This document shows, piece after piece, positions 1 through 12,415 of a stretch of 64,000 bases of DNA. The notes below the pieces were generated by a model that was given only the letters and a program-made list of their open reading frames with translations, was not told the origin of the DNA and did not search any database. Numbering within the stretch: the stretch's first letter is position 1; every line of letters begins with the position of its first letter. The stretch comes from Buddleja alternifolia (lineage: Eukaryota; Streptophyta; Magnoliopsida; Lamiales; Scrophulariaceae): positions 29,155,101 through 29,219,100 of the forward strand of contig CM033396.1 in NCBI GenBank assembly GCA_019426215.1. The letters run 5' to 3'. Both the position numbers and the translations under genes were made by a program.

Positions 1-1870
1 TATTTTGAAATTGTTCAGTTGGCAAATACCATCTACATCACCTAATAAAAGTATAGCTTCAATAGTCCAGATTTTTAGTTTCTTTCCCTTGTTTATTTAA
101 AGTTTCTATGTTTTCTCTGATATACTCTATCTATCCAAATTTATTGCTCCTATCTTCTTTTGGGACGTCAAAATAAGACTTCATTTCCTAAAATAAGAAC
201 CTTTTCCCATAATAACCTTCTCACTTAAAAGTAATACACCAGTATCTCTCAACCATAACTTTTGCCTGCCAAATTTTGTCTAATACTCTGGGTTTGGTCG
301 AGATGGATAAATAGAAATGGTTGGAAAGAGTATGAATTTGGGGTCCCATGATGTAACTTCTCTTATTGCATTTTATCTTCATTTAGTGGCACTCTTTGTA
401 GTGACATAATAACAAGATATTCTTTTACAGATTGTTGTAAGAATTTTATTTACATAGCATGGGGATGGCCTTGGTCCCTGGAAAATCTTCAGAGAGTTTG
501 TACGCTCTCCTTATTGAAATCATGAACTTACACTAATCAATGAAAAACGCCTGTAGCATTTTCAGATTTTTGACAAAGATTTTTCAAAACTGATTACTAG
601 AGCTATGAACTGTTGCCTCTATGTCCAAGTTTTTACAGATGAACGAGAGATGAGATATAGAACTTTCAGGCATCCTTACCGATGCATTTTTTCATAGGAC
701 TAAGATTGTGATGAGGTGGTTGTCAATGTGTTGGCATATCTTCTTGAAATCCAGATATTGGTGTCATAATATTATGCCATTTCAGCACAATTTATTACAA
801 AAAATTAGTACGGCCAGGCAGCATGTGTGTATTGATAGGTTCTATATGCTCATTAGGGGTGTTCATCGGTCGGTTTTTTTCGGTTCGGTTAGAACCGAAA
901 AAAGATTTTTTTTTTTGCTACTATTTTTTCAAAAATCTCACTGGCTACTGTTTTTTGGCTATTGTTGTTCACTTTTTCTTTGGAATGCATACATTTATAT
1001 ATTTATAATTATGTTTAGCATGACCAACTAAAATTGACATAATGAAATTAAAAAGTGAACCGGTTCGGTTCGGTTTTCGGTATAAATAAATTGGATATAA
1101 ATAAATAATTAAAATTTAATTATGACTAATTTTAATTCATTTTCTTTATTTTCCTATAAGTTGTCACTAGGAAACACATTTTTTTATAGTTTTTGGTCTA
1201 TATTATACTATATAAAAATAAAAAAAAATCAAAATTTCGGTTTTTCGGTTAACCGAACCGAAAATCGAATTTTGGCAAAAAAAAAAAACCGAAAACCGAA
1301 CTGAATTTTTCGGTTCGGACCGAAATTTTGGTTTGCGGTTGGTTGGTTGGGTCAATTTGTGAACACCCCTAATGCCCATTACACTTGCTGATAGACAAAA
1401 TTGCAATAGATACCAGTTTTCTTCCTGCATCTTCTCCTTAATTTGGTAGAGATACTTATGCCTTTACTATGTGATGCTTGTCATTATATGCACTCAAAAT
1501 TGCTGATGGACAATTTTGCAATTATAAATTGCAAGTACGTGCTAGTTAAGAAGATAATCATTAACAGGCCCTTGAATAAGTATTTTAAAATTTTAATTTC
1601 TAGTTGGTTATAGCAACTAAAACTGGTTGGTTTTATGTTTACTCATTGTAACTTCAGTGTATTTTACAGTCATTTAGAACACTTGAGACACTCCGTGTTA
1701 TAGAATACGATTTTTCAAGGAGTTGGGGAATATTTTGAAACTCATGCTTTAAAATGTACATACATACATACAAAAATACATGCATACTTACCCACATACA
1801 TAGATCAATTTGAATGTTATCGTCAAGGTTTTTCTGTAGTTGTGTTCTTATTCTTCATTTTTCATTGTAG
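1..1870 (+). other. Intron of the IRE-type kinase gene (5' end outside window)
   Basis: No kinase-like reading frame was found before the acceptor TTCATTGTAG that ends at 1870. The upstream kinase-core exons of this gene should therefore lie to the left of the window, and this stretch is read as intron. It holds a hAT-type MITE (854-1371) and otherwise AT-rich non-coding sequence. The short open frames in it show no recognisable domain. Confidence 0.7.
854..1371. mobile_element. hAT-type MITE in the kinase intron
   Basis: This 518-bp element has terminal inverted repeats TAGGGGTGTTC and GAACACCCCTA. The 8-bp flanks ATGCTCAT (846-853) and ATGCCCAT (1372-1379) form a target-site duplication with one mismatch, typical of hAT elements. 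The subterminal parts are packed with CGGTTCGGTT and its complement AACCGAACCG, which can fold back on each other. There is no transposase frame, so it is non-autonomous. Confidence 0.85.
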
Positions 1871-3052
1871 AAAATATTTGATAACATTCTCAATCGCAAG
1901 ATTCCGTGGCCCGAGGTGCCTGATGAAATGAGCCTTGAAGCTCATGATTTGATTGATAGGTGAGAAGCTACATTATTTCTACTATTTTATGGCCCAAGAA
2001 CATTTTATTTGTTTCCCAATCTTAAAAATTCACTTGCAGTTATTTCTATCTGGAATATTTCTTACTCAGGAATTTTGGGTACTGTGCAGTTTTTTTTTTT
2101 TAATTAATGTGAAAGACATTTCTTGCTTGTTGGATATAAATGTTAAGCATATATACTATGCTTGTTTTTAGTTTTCTTGCATGAGATTTTTGTTCGATAA
2201 AATCTTAATTTGAATTATCTGGTAAACATTTAATATATATCTATTATATGTATGAACTTGCAACATATTTGAGAAATTTTTGATGATTGCGGTATGTTTA
2301 GTATGTGGGAATGAGGATTCCAGAAAAAAAAAAAAAACTCTCCAACTTTTTAATCCTGCATCTTGCTTGGTATGTTTAAGGTATGTGGAATTAAAGAATC
2401 TGCCTATCCCTGCTAAAAGTCGTGGAACACATTCCTCATTCAACCGAATAGTTATTCCCACTTAAGTATGATTAAGTAAAAATGTAACTAGAACTGAAAT
2501 TTCTTTCCTTACCCCATATTCATTGATTGTGATTCATACCTGCTAATAATTAGCTAAATATATTTGTGTTGTTTAGACATTATACATATAATGTATTACA
2601 ATATATTTGAGGAATGTTTTATTTTTTATATGTTGTATCTATCAATATACTTGTGTATTATGAATATATTTTTATTTATAATACAATACATATTTGAATT
2701 TATATATATATATTTATATATATTTGTACACACGTATATACATAATAGTATTGCAGACTTCATTTGCCGAATTATGTATCTGTTTATGTTACATGTATAC
2801 TATCTATAATATATGCTTGTCTATATAGAAGTATGCATGTATCATTGTAGACAAAAACACAAACCCTATGTTTCTAAATATGTGTATATTTATGTCAGCA
2901 TACTGATCTCTGAATATGCATACTTATGGGTGTGTATTACACTAAATATTTTGTTATATATATTCAATTATGTATAAATACATATTTATGTTTGGCCAGA
3001 GAAATAATTCTAATTCTAATCCTAATTCCTAACGTCCTATTTATTATGAATA

Positions 3053-3087
<35 letters not shown>

Positions 3088-4819
3088 AGTTGTTAGTATA
3101 AATAATGGTATGCTAGTTGTGATAAAAATTTTTTTTACTCCACTCCAACTTTGCATTTAAGCAAACCAAGCAGAAATATGAGAACTCCAATCTAACTTCA
3201 ATCCATGTCTATAGCAAAAAAAAAAAAAAAAATGCAATGGGAAACACCATTCCATGTCTAATCTCTTTTTTTCTTGACTGAAGTTTCCTGGAAGAATGAA
3301 GCCTCATACCATACGTGTTGTTGGAGATTTGTGATTCTCGTACCATTCTTCAAAATGCTTAAATCCAACTTTTCATGAAAAGATGCTGAATATTTGACTG
3401 TCTTAACAGATAGGTTATTGGTGAGCTGAATTAGTGGTTCTATGGATTGTTCTCATCTATTTATTCTTTTTCATTTATACTGATAGGTTACTTACTGAAG
3501 ACCCTAATCAGAGACTTGGATCGGGAGGAGCCTCGGAGGTGATTTTAATGAATAATATTACTTGTGATGTTACTCCAATTTATTAATTTATATTATCTCT
3601 TTAGATGGTTATCCTCCTAAGTATAAAAAAAGAACATTACTGTGCAGGTCAAGCAGCATCCGTTTTTCAGGGATATCAACTGGGACACACTCGCTAGACA
3701 AAAGGTTCGACTGTTAGCCTAAATCCTCAATTTTTGTTCCTTTTTTTGGTTACAAAATTCAGTTATGCTTATTAACGTTTTTATGTCTTGCAGGCTGCAT
3801 TTGTCCCTGCATCAGAAGGTGCAACAGATACAAGTTACTTTACGAGTCGTTTCTCGTGGAACCCTTCAGACGAACATGTTTATGCACACAGTGAAATGGA
3901 AGACTCAAGTGACAATGGTAGCTTCAGTGGTAACAGTAGTTGCCTAAGCAATAGGCATGATGAAGTGGTGCGTTGCTTACATTAATCGAAATGAAAGTTA
4001 TATATATATGTATGTACGTATACTATTTATTTGATTTATAATTGTAATTCTTTTCGAATGTGGATGGGATGATAAACAGGGAGATGAATGCGGGGGTCTT
4101 CAGGAATTTGACTCGAGCTTTGATATCAATTATTCCTTTAGCAATTTCTCATTTAAGGTAATCTCATGTATACTTGTCTGCTCATTTATTACATTTTCTA
4201 TGCTGTCTAGGCATCAAAATTACTAATAAAGAATTCTCACAAATTCAAAACCTAAGGGTGCTCACTGATTTATCTCTCCAACAATTTTACATCAGTATAT
4301 ACCATACTTTGATCTTCGCATCATTTCATTATCAAGAAATTATTTGCTCATATGTGCTATATGACATATCATCATTTGAAAGACGAACTCATTCTATTCC
4401 TTTTTCTTCTTTCGCTTGATTAGTTTCTTAGTGTATGTATAAGGTCGTATACATTAGGTAAAGAAAAGATTATACTAATCTTTAACTTATTGAGAAAAGC
4501 TTTACCATTGTCCTTTACCATAGGAGCTTGTCATCTGATTTAATTTGTTCTCAATAGCATTTGAGTTGTAAAGCTGTTTTAGATTGGTTTTCTGTGCCTT
4601 TATAGCTGCGAGAAACGTCTTATGACAGTGTAAAACTTGAAAACAATTTGTGGGATGTTACCTATTTTCATTTCATAAACATGGCTTGCCATGTTTCATT
4701 TCTAATTTGGTTTCATGTTTTGGGTGCCCCAACAGAATCTTTCGCAGCTTGCATCAATCAATTACGATTTGCTTTCGAAAGGTTGGAAAGATGATCCTCC
4801 TCCAAATTCTAGTGCATAA
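1871..4819 (+). CDS. IRE/IREH1-type AGC serine/threonine protein kinase, C-terminal exons (partial)
   Basis: Six exons can be traced with GT/AG borders: 1871-1959, 3487-3538, 3648-3704, 3794-3967, 4080-4157 and 4736-4819 (stop TAA at 4817-4819). Together they give 177 residues in one frame. The first exons encode the end of the kinase C-lobe, with [13 protein letters not shown], an [10 protein letters not shown] segment, and TEDPNQRLG followed by a VKQHPFF motif. The VKQHPFF and FTSRF segments mark the AGC-kinase extension. The tail is rich in Ser and Asn and ends in a [16 protein letters not shown] terminus. This matches the plant INCOMPLETE ROOT HAIR ELONGATION (IRE, IREH1, IRE3, IRE4) family of AGC kinases, from family knowledge. 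The catalytic core (P-loop, HRD, DFG) is outside the window. Which IRE paralogue it is cannot be decided from the tail alone. No stop or frameshift was found, so the gene looks functional. Confidence 0.88.
2640..3090. repeat. AT-rich intron sequence with TA microsatellite
   Basis: This part of the intron between exons 1871-1959 and 3487-3538 is dominated by TATATA and TATTTA runs. It includes a TA dinucleotide tract at about 3057-3084. Nothing coding is seen. Confidence 0.6.
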
Positions 4820-5425
4820 AATTCTCTGGTAATGTACAAACAAAGTGGGGGGACACAATTACCTCTCACAGTTTGTGTTCTTTGTAAATATATTTTGCCT
4901 TTTTTCTCATTCGATTTTTGTAACTTATGTTGAGTTTTGTTCTGTAATTTGTACTATATATAGAAGTATACAAGTGGAAGCGTAACTGAGGTTTAGAGAT
5001 TTTGGTGTATGAGTTTGGTTTTACAGCTTAACGTATCGCGTTGTATTTCATTATCTCTTGGTGTTGGGTTTAAAATTTTGAAATTGATAAGAAATTGATT
5101 CCAGTTTGAATGATATTGTGTCTAATTTTGACTCTCGATTTCCAATTCTTTGGTGACATACTTGTAAAACTTTGCTCATAAGTCTTGTCCATGTAGTGAA
5201 AGCTGAGACCTTAGAACCCTACACATTTGAAGACTTGGATTCAGGTCTCACTAAATATGTTGGCAATGTATCACCCTATATTAAGTATGATAGTTGTAAT
5301 TAAGTGGTTATTGATGGTTTATATTTGATTATTTATTGATATCTCAATATATTGGTGTCATTTGTTTATAAGTAATTCTTAGCTATTTTCTAGAATTTTA
5401 AACCTTTTTATAACTATAATAAATG
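4820..5425 (+). other. 3' UTR and downstream flank of the IRE-type kinase
   Basis: This stretch follows the kinase stop codon. The first few hundred bases are T-rich and probably include the 3' UTR and polyadenylation region, though no clear AATAAA signal was found. The rest is AT-rich spacer up to the nested MITE that starts at about 5426. No other gene is seen. Confidence 0.5.
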
Positions 5426-5554
5426 GGGGGTGAATTACCTGCGCACCCCTCACTTTAGTATTAATTATAAAAATAAAAAAGTATTAATTATAAAAATAAA
5501 AAAAATTTTGACTTTTGGTAAATTATAATGTGACTCCCTTAAGTGGTCTATTTG

Positions 5555-6603
5555 TAGGGGTTATTGCTGTTTGGTTTTGTGGGTTTTTTTATTAATTTCA
5601 AATCGAATTGCCAAGTGCGATTTGGAGGATATAAAATTTAAAATTGCGTACATCAAAATTGACTATGCGATTTTGTGCAGTTTGGTGCGGCTTGGTGGCT
5701 TTTTAAGTTATTTTATATTTTAAAACTAAATAAGCAAACAATGTTTGTCATATTTTTTGTTAAACTAATTAATAAAAAGATAATGATAAGTCATAACGAA
5801 AAAAATACTAATCCGGGTAACAGCTATCAAGATTAGCTCCATAAAATTATTAAAAAAAAAAACACTAGTGTCATTATATATTATTATATAATAGTGTCAT
5901 TGCATATTATTATATAAGCGTATCATATGTTTAGAACAAGAAAAATGACTAGTATATCACTTTAAAAATTTGTTTTACACTGAGTAAAAATATAATATGT
6001 ACATATTTTATGTGTATATATATATATCAAATAAATACACTCATATATAAGAAAATGTCTTAATCTATCTTGTATGAATAGTAGGATGAGAAATTTGTAT
6101 ATAAACAAGTAATACAAAAAATGACATCGTGTAATTGATTTTTTATTAAAATTTGTGCACTAAAATCTACAAAGGATATTGTAAATGTATTATAAATTTA
6201 TAAAACAATAGGTAATCTTAAACGACATTGCTATCACAAATAATTGTGATAGTTAAATAGAATAAATGTTATTAATATAATCTATAATACTTTTTTTCCG
6301 TCAAAACTCTTCAAGTTTCTGTTATATAAAAAAATATATAACACTATAATATCATAAGACATTACCTTAAAAGTCTCAAGCACAAATGTCGATTAAATAT
6401 ATTATTAATCATGAAAAAGATATAACCATATCAATTCAATAACAAATATTAAATAAAACCACAAATATGAATTAGTATTACAATTAAAACCTATTAAAAA
6501 TACCATATCAATTCAATAAAAAATATTAAATAAAACTATAAATTTGAATTAGTATTACGATTAAAACCTATTAAAAATACGAATTAAAAAAGAATAATAA
6601 GAA

Positions 6604-6636
<33 letters not shown>

Positions 6637-6760
6637 CGGTGGCGGTGCAGTTTTCATTTAAATTTTAACCCACGGTTTGCTTAGAAAATTGACAAAAACG
6701 GTGCGGTTCTGTGCGGTGCGGTTGGTTCAGGCGGTTTTTCAAGACCAATTCTCACCCCCA
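5555..6760. mobile_element. Non-autonomous hAT element nested in a MITE
   Basis: This 1206-bp element has a perfect 8-bp target-site duplication, TCTATTTG, at 5547-5554 and 6761-6768. The ends TAGGGGTTATTG and CTCACCCCCA are imperfect inverted repeats. Subterminal arms contain many copies of GTGCGGTT and its complement. The interior is AT-rich, carries a TA microsatellite near 6607-6634, and has no transposase frame. Confidence 0.82.
6426..6580. repeat. Tandem duplication, 77-bp unit, inside the hAT element
   Basis: Two adjacent copies begin with CCATATCAATTCAATA at 6426 and 6503. They run through GAATTAGTATTACRATTAAA and an ACCTATTAAAAATAC end, with a few differences. Confidence 0.8.
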
Positions 6761-6927
6761 TCTATTTGTAAGTTTAAAGGGTGAACTATAAGAATTTTTA
6801 AATAAATATGGGTGTAATTGTAAGCATGATTTAACATGATGGGGCTATATGTAATTTTGAAAAAGTCAGGGGTTATTTAGTAATTAGCATTAAAGTAAGA
6901 GGTTTGTAGGTAATTTTGTCATAAATG

Positions 6928-7149
6928 TATATGTAAAGGATGCAAAATGAAATGAATCGGTCATTTATATAAAATAAAATTTACATTTATTTAGAAGTTC
7001 CTCTTTTAAAATATCCCATTATATAAAGTAGAAATACTTGAAATTTAATTAAACAAAATATTTGACTAAATTTTTATTATAATCTTTTTTCTCTAATTTC
7101 TCCATTTCCCCTTATTTTCTCTCTTTATTTCTTTATGTGGGCGTGATGA
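6928..7149. other. Spacer between the hAT/MITE and the retrotransposon stack
   Basis: AT-rich sequence followed by a CT-rich run near 7084-7140. No gene is seen. The true left edge of copia-1 may lie anywhere between about 7084 and 7160, because no TGTT start or matching target-site duplication could be found. Confidence 0.4.
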
Positions 7150-7887
7150 GGGGAAGAGAAAATTGGACAGGTCAAGGTTCAGTCAAACTCACAGTACTTG
7201 ATCATATGCTTAAGTCATAATGAGTCAAGGTCATTGAGCTTACTCGTTTGTCTAACACGAGTAGCTTACTTATGAGAGAATAAATTTAATCTTGGTAATC
7301 AGTTAAGACTGCCACTTGCCTATCAAGTTGCACTTTGACGTTAACCCCACCTACATGTGAATCGGGTCTAACTACTCTAATGATGAACTTGATATCACAA
7401 GTGCATCTTCAACGTGATTCTTCAGGTCTAAGGTTCACGCGAACCTATCACAACTAATCAGTTCTGTTATTGACTGTCATAGAGTGAAACCCATGTGATA
7501 GAACTGATGCGAGTCATGTTCGAACTCATCAGCCCCACTGATGTGTTTATGACACGAGCTCCCACTAACCCATAGTGTTCGACTGACACTTTCATATCAA
7601 AACTTATGTCATACATGTCTTATTCAGTTTTAATGTGTAGTCAAAACTCTATGCGACTTGCAAACGCGTTTAGATATCAAGTACCAAACACTTCTAGTAC
7701 CAATCTCCATAACCCTTAGGGACTAGAAGTTCTGCCTTGGTCTCATGGACTTAACGTTGTTTATTAACTTACAAATGCTAATAAGAAAAATAACATAAAT
7801 GTCTTTTATAAATAAATAATATGCAATTACAAATAATATTTTCTATACTATTTATCCTCTATTGCATATGAGGGCATACCACCAACA
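7150..7887 (-). repeat. Copia-1 left LTR (3' LTR in element sense), outer end missing
   Basis: The stretch ends GCATACCACCAACA at 7887, directly before the polypurine tract. From about 7560 it matches 46501-46812, including the shared CATGGACTTAACGTTGTTTA and the TAAATGTCTTTTATAAATAA blocks. The outer boundary is approximate because the expected TGTTGG start is not present. Confidence 0.7.
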
Positions 7888-7905
7888 ATCTCCTACTTGC
7901 ACTCA
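7888..7905 (-). promoter_or_regulatory. Copia-1 polypurine tract
   Basis: ATCTCCTACTTGCACTC next to the LTR reads on the - strand as GAGTGCAAGTAGGAGAT. This is the usual copia plus-strand primer site. The same site is ATCTCCCACTTGCACTC in copia-3 and ATCCCCCACTTGCACTC in copia-2. Confidence 0.75.
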
Positions 7906-9372
7906 ATACTACTCGCTATGGTATCTAATACCTATCTTCTCAAGATGTCAGTCTAGCATCGCCTGTGACAATGGCTTGGTCAGCGGGTTGGCTAAGTTGT
8001 CTGCTGAGGCTATTTTCTGCATTGCTATTTCACCTCTACCAACTATCTCTAATGATGTGATATCTTCTCTCTATGTGTTTAGACTTGTTGTGAGATTGAT
8101 TCCTTCACATGCGCTATAGCTCCATTGTTGTCACAATAAAGTGATAACTGGAGCTCCACGCTATGATCCACCTAAAGCTATCTAAGAAAGTTCCTTAGCT
8201 AAACAGCCTCTGAGGCAGCTACGTATTTAGCGTCGTTGATGGAATCACCGGTTGTGCTTTGTTTGGAACTCTTTCAAGACTTTGCCCCGTCATTGAGAGT
8301 GAATATAAACCATAAGGTGGATTTTCGGTCATCTACATAACACTAAAAGTTTGAGTTAGTATACCCATCCACCCTTAGGTCTTCACCTCCATAGATGAGA
8401 ATCATATCCATAATCTCTTCAGGCACTTGAGGATATGCTTAACAGCTATCCAATATTCCATTCTCGGGTTTACCTGAATTCGACTCACAACGCTTACAAC
8501 ATAAGCAATGTCAGGTCTAGTACACACCATGGTGTACATCAGGCTACCCACTGCAGATGCATAGGGTACATTACTCATCTCTCTTCTATCTTCCTCACTC
8601 TGACGGCACATAGATTTTGAGTGATGTATCCATGTCTCATATGCATGAACCATATCTTAGAGTCTTCCATCCTAAATCTCTTTAGGACTTTCTCTAAGTA
8701 AAGGGCTTGGGAATATCCTATCATTCTGTTTGTTCTATCCTTATAGATACGAATCCCCAGAATGTATATGTCTCTCCCAAGGTTTTCATGGAGAAAGTAC
8801 TCGATAGCCACTTCTTGACCGTGATGAGCATGCCTACATTGTTCCCTATAAGAAGAATGTCATCTACATACAGTACACGGAACGATATCTTGTTCCCACT
8901 AACCTTCTTGTAAACACATGGATCATCTTCATTCTTGATGAAGCCAAAAATTCCTTGACTACTTTAACAAAATGAAGATTCCAGTTACGAGACGTCTGCT
9001 TGAGTCCATAGATGGATCTCTCAAGCTTACCCACTTTATGGATATTGCCTTGGATATAAGACCCTTTGAATGTTTCATGTAGATATTCTCCTTGAGGAAT
9101 CCATTCAGAAAAGCAGTTTTGACATCCATTGTCATTCTCATAGTCTAGATGAGCAGCTATTGCTAGCAGAATTCTAATGGATTTGATCATAGTTACTAGC
9201 GAAAAGGTCTCATGATAGTCAATTCGTTCCTTTTGACTATAACATTTTGCCACTAGCATGGCCTTATAGGTGTTAACCCTACCATTGATACCAATCTTTC
9301 TCTTATAAATCCACTTGCACCTAATAGGTACAATACCACCAGGATGATCTACTAGGGTTCAGAGGTTCGAAT
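7906..9372 (-). pseudogene. Copia-1 RNase H and reverse transcriptase, degenerate
   Basis: The - strand frames contain recognisable RVT_2 and RNase H pieces broken by stops and frameshifts. At 8864-9259 are KCYSQKERIDYHETFSLV, the region of the canonical FSPVA, and KLERSIYGLKQTSRNW. At 8575-8811 is GRDIYILGIRIYKDRTNRMI. At 8402-8653 are VGSLMYTMVCTRPDIAYVVS and the start of RNase H. The N-terminal RT and linker lie past the gypsy insertion, from 29457. No functional protein can be made from it. Confidence 0.8.
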
Positions 9373-9377
9373 GCATC

Positions 9378-10806
9378 TGATATGTCCATATTTTCCATTG
9401 TTCATGCCCCATTTTACTACGATTTGACCAGTGCTTTGATCAATTTTTATTCCTCATAATGCTTTTATTGGTATTTATTTTGTTTTGTAGAAAAAAAATT
9501 GATTTAGGCATGAAAGACGAGAAAAGAGATTTAAATTGAGTTTGGAATTGAAGAAAGAAACAAAAGAAGATAGCTGACGAAAGATTTTACACAATGTTTA
9601 TAGAGAAATGAGATTTTCATCCCTTTTCATTCCGAATCAGACTTATGTTTCTTTTCCAACATTGTAGATCTTTGTATTAGCTTCACGTACCAACTTGAGT
9701 CACTTCAATCCGACATGCGTAGATATTTACGATCAAAATATGAAATGTGCGAAAATGCTGAAACAGGACCGCGGTCCGAAAATGCAGAAGGCTTTTTAAG
9801 TGGTCCACTTATCGGTACCTTAGTTTTAAGTCCGCCGTTTTCACACTTTTTGACACACTTTTCATCTACCAAAAGGACTTTTCTTGTACTCCAAGACCCA
9901 AGGAAGGCAACATAAGTCCCAAGGAAGCTTGAAGAGGCAAAAGATCATCATCAAAGCTTGGATTCACTTTTTGTGATAGGGAGTTCTTCAATTCCCCTTT
10001 TTAGAATAGTTCTTAACTATGTCTTTTAGGGATTTTGAATTTCTCTTTGTTACAATTATGAACTAAGTACCTATTTGATTGGGTTATGTGAATACTTTGT
10101 GATGTTTTGTGTTTAATGAATTCTTAGTTTCCGGATTAATTACATTCTTGTTACATGTTTGATTTTTATGCTTAATGCTAGTATATGCTTGATCACGATG
10201 TGTTTGATATAATGCTTTGTCTTGAAACTGAGAGGAGATAGATAAAGGTAGATCATAAAATCAAGCATCATAACGTAACAATTGGCTAGAGATAGATTCA
10301 ATTTGCATTGTGTGGCTTTTTGTGACAAGATAATCCGATTGAATGTAGGATCTTCGTAAATAAGGAATCCCTTTGTTCCGTAATGCTTATTTGTTAATTA
10401 AATCTTCGCCATAGAGATATTGGAAGTTGTTAACTAGTGTAGGCTTGTTATTTCAAGAGATTGAGTAATGAGTACCTTTGGATATTTCTCCATAACAAGA
10501 GCGTTCTAATAATCCAGATAATTTAGAATTTATAAGCACTAGATAGAACATAGTAGGATCATAGCCCAATCATCTCTCTCAATTTGATATTTAGCTTATT
10601 TTCACATCGTTGTCCTTAGTTTATTTCTTTGTTTTTGATAATTAGTTAAATCATCCTTATATCGATTGACATAACTTAGAAATGGATAATATAATAACTC
10701 GGTACTTAGGTTATAGAGGTCCTTGTGGAAACGATAAAACCTCAGACTTAATATCCACTCTACTACTTGTGCGACCTAGTTCTCTTGCTAGAATTTTGTT
10801 GTGTCA
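9378..10806 (+). repeat. Gypsy 5' LTR
   Basis: This 1429-bp LTR runs from TGATATGTCC to TTGTTGTGTCA. It matches 16789-17644 plus 28866-29456 closely along its length. It contains the perfect 12-bp palindrome GGACCGCGGTCC at 9766-9777. Confidence 0.88.
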
Positions 10807-10812
10807 AGTTTT

Positions 10813-10830
10813 TGGCGCCGTTTTCGGGGA
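10813..10830 (+). promoter_or_regulatory. Gypsy primer-binding site, tRNA-Asp type
   Basis: TGGCGCCGTTTTCGGGGA lies 6 bp after the LTR. It matches the complement of the plant tRNA-Asp 3' end (TGGCGCCGTTGCCGGGGA) with two changes. This PBS is usual for Athila-type elements. Confidence 0.8.
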
Positions 10831-10955
10831 CTTCTATTTGTATCTAATATTGAGATCCCCTTATTCATTCTGATCTTAGATCATATCTTTTGCTTTTAAT
10901 CTTTTGTTTTTAATTTGTGTGTCTTTCTTTGTGCAAGGTTGATCTCGTTTGGTGC

Positions 10956-12415
10956 ATGACCCGCACTAATCGGGTGGGACTGGCAGAGTTGGACCCCAAA
11001 ATTGAATGAACGTTTACTAAAAGGGTAAGACTACAAAGAGAGGCTCAACAACATCAAGCTACAATCGATCCAAATCTTTCTATTCACATAGATCCCGCTA
11101 CCTTAGAAGAAACGGTTCATCGGGAGCTTGCGAATCTTCGCATCCCTCAAGCACAACTGGAGGCGCCTCCACAATGCCCTTTGAGGGATTATATGAAGTC
11201 AAACATCCAAGGAGCCGCCGGGCCAATCGTTCTACCACCGGTAGAGGCTAACACCTTTCAAATACTACCAGGAGTTATTCAAATGAAGAGAACTCGATTC
11301 AATTCTCTGGTCTACTTCATGATGATCCATACTCTCATATAGCAACATTCTTGCAAATTCTCCACACTTTTAAGAGCAACGGAGTTACCGACGATGCCAT
11401 ACGCTTACGGTTATTTCCATTCTCCCTCAAGGATAAAGCTAAACAATGGTTCAACTCTCTACCAACCGCTTCCATTCGTACTTGGGATCAAATGGTGGAT
11501 AAGTTTCTATCTAAGTACTTTCCACGGGGAAGACAGCAGCCATGCAAAATGAGATTACTAGCTTTCATCAATTCGAGGAGGAGTCACTTTACGAGGCATG
11601 TGAGCGTTTTAAAGAATTTTTGAGGAAGTGTCCACACCTTGGGTTATTTGTGCCAACACTAGTGCAAACTTTCTATTCGGGGTTAGGACCGAATCTTTCT
11701 ACAAATCTTGATGCCGCTGCGGGAGGTACTATCATGAACAAATCACCCGAAGATGCTTGGGCATTAATTGAGTTCATGGCCGGGAACAATTATCAATGGC
11801 CAACCGAACGAGTCACTTTGCCCAAGAAGCCCACCGATGTGTATGAAATTGGGAATAGCACTGCCGTAGCCGTTCAATTGGAGGCTCTAAACTAATGGTT
11901 GGATGCTTTGGGTCTTTTGCAAGGTACGGTGAATCGAGTCCAAATGATTTGTGAAAATTTGGAGGTAATCATGAGTTTTGAGTGCCAACAAAGAAATCTA
12001 TATATGGCACCTAACCCAGTTGAGAGTGTAAATAACATGGGAAATTCGAGTTGTCAACAAAACGATCCATACTCAAACTCTTTCAATCTGGGTTGGAAGA
12101 ATTACCTCAATTTCTCACGAAACCAAAACGCAATTGTGGCGAAACCACCACCACTCGACTTTCAAAAAAATCAAGGAGGTTTCCCACAACCTCCATTTCA
12201 AAGTCAAGGGAGGTTTCAACAACCACAACAACTCGAGAAAAAGAATAATTTAGAAGACGTGTTGCAAGGTTCATGAATGTCGCGAAACAAAGGTTTCAAT
12301 TCCAAGACGTGGTGTCTAACAAAAAAGAAGTGAGCTTAAAGAATCAAGAAGTCGCACTAATGAACTTGGAGACTCAAGTTGAGCAAATTGCTAACATGCT
12401 TTCGGGAAGAACTTA
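10956..12415 (+). pseudogene. Gypsy gag, degenerate (Athila type)
   Basis: The reading starts at ATG 10956 (MTRTNRVGLAEL) but meets a TGA near 11007 and shifts frame before the next open piece at 11351. The core at 11351-11895 has FPFSLKDKAKQWFNSLP, TWDQMVDKFLSKYFP and YEACERFKEFLRKCPHLG, the retrotransposon gag domain of gypsy elements. A stop at 11893 precedes the next open piece (11899-12276), which is rich in Gln, Asn and Pro. The gag end is near NLETQVEQIANMLSGRT, followed by a stop at about 12414. Confidence 0.85.

Larger units (their letters stand above)
5426..6920. mobile_element. MITE disrupted by a hAT element
   Basis: The two ends are inverted copies. The left end reads GAATTACCTGCGCACCCCTC followed by ACTTTAGTATTAATTA, and the right end is the reverse complement of a close match containing ATTACCTACAAACCTCTTAC. 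Direct repeats ATAAATG at 5419-5425 and 6921-6927 are a probable target-site duplication. Removing the hAT insert at 5555-6760 leaves about 280 bp, a usual MITE size. The superfamily is uncertain. Confidence 0.65.

Noticed and set aside
708..1304. Short open frames in the first intron
   Set aside because: They lie in or next to the hAT MITE and have no domain match; their make-up follows the CGGTT repeats.
2280..2467. Possible MITE in a kinase intron (GTGGGAATGAGGATTCC near one end and ATTCCCACTTAAGTA at the other)
   Set aside because: Only about 10 bases clearly pair and no certain target duplication was found.
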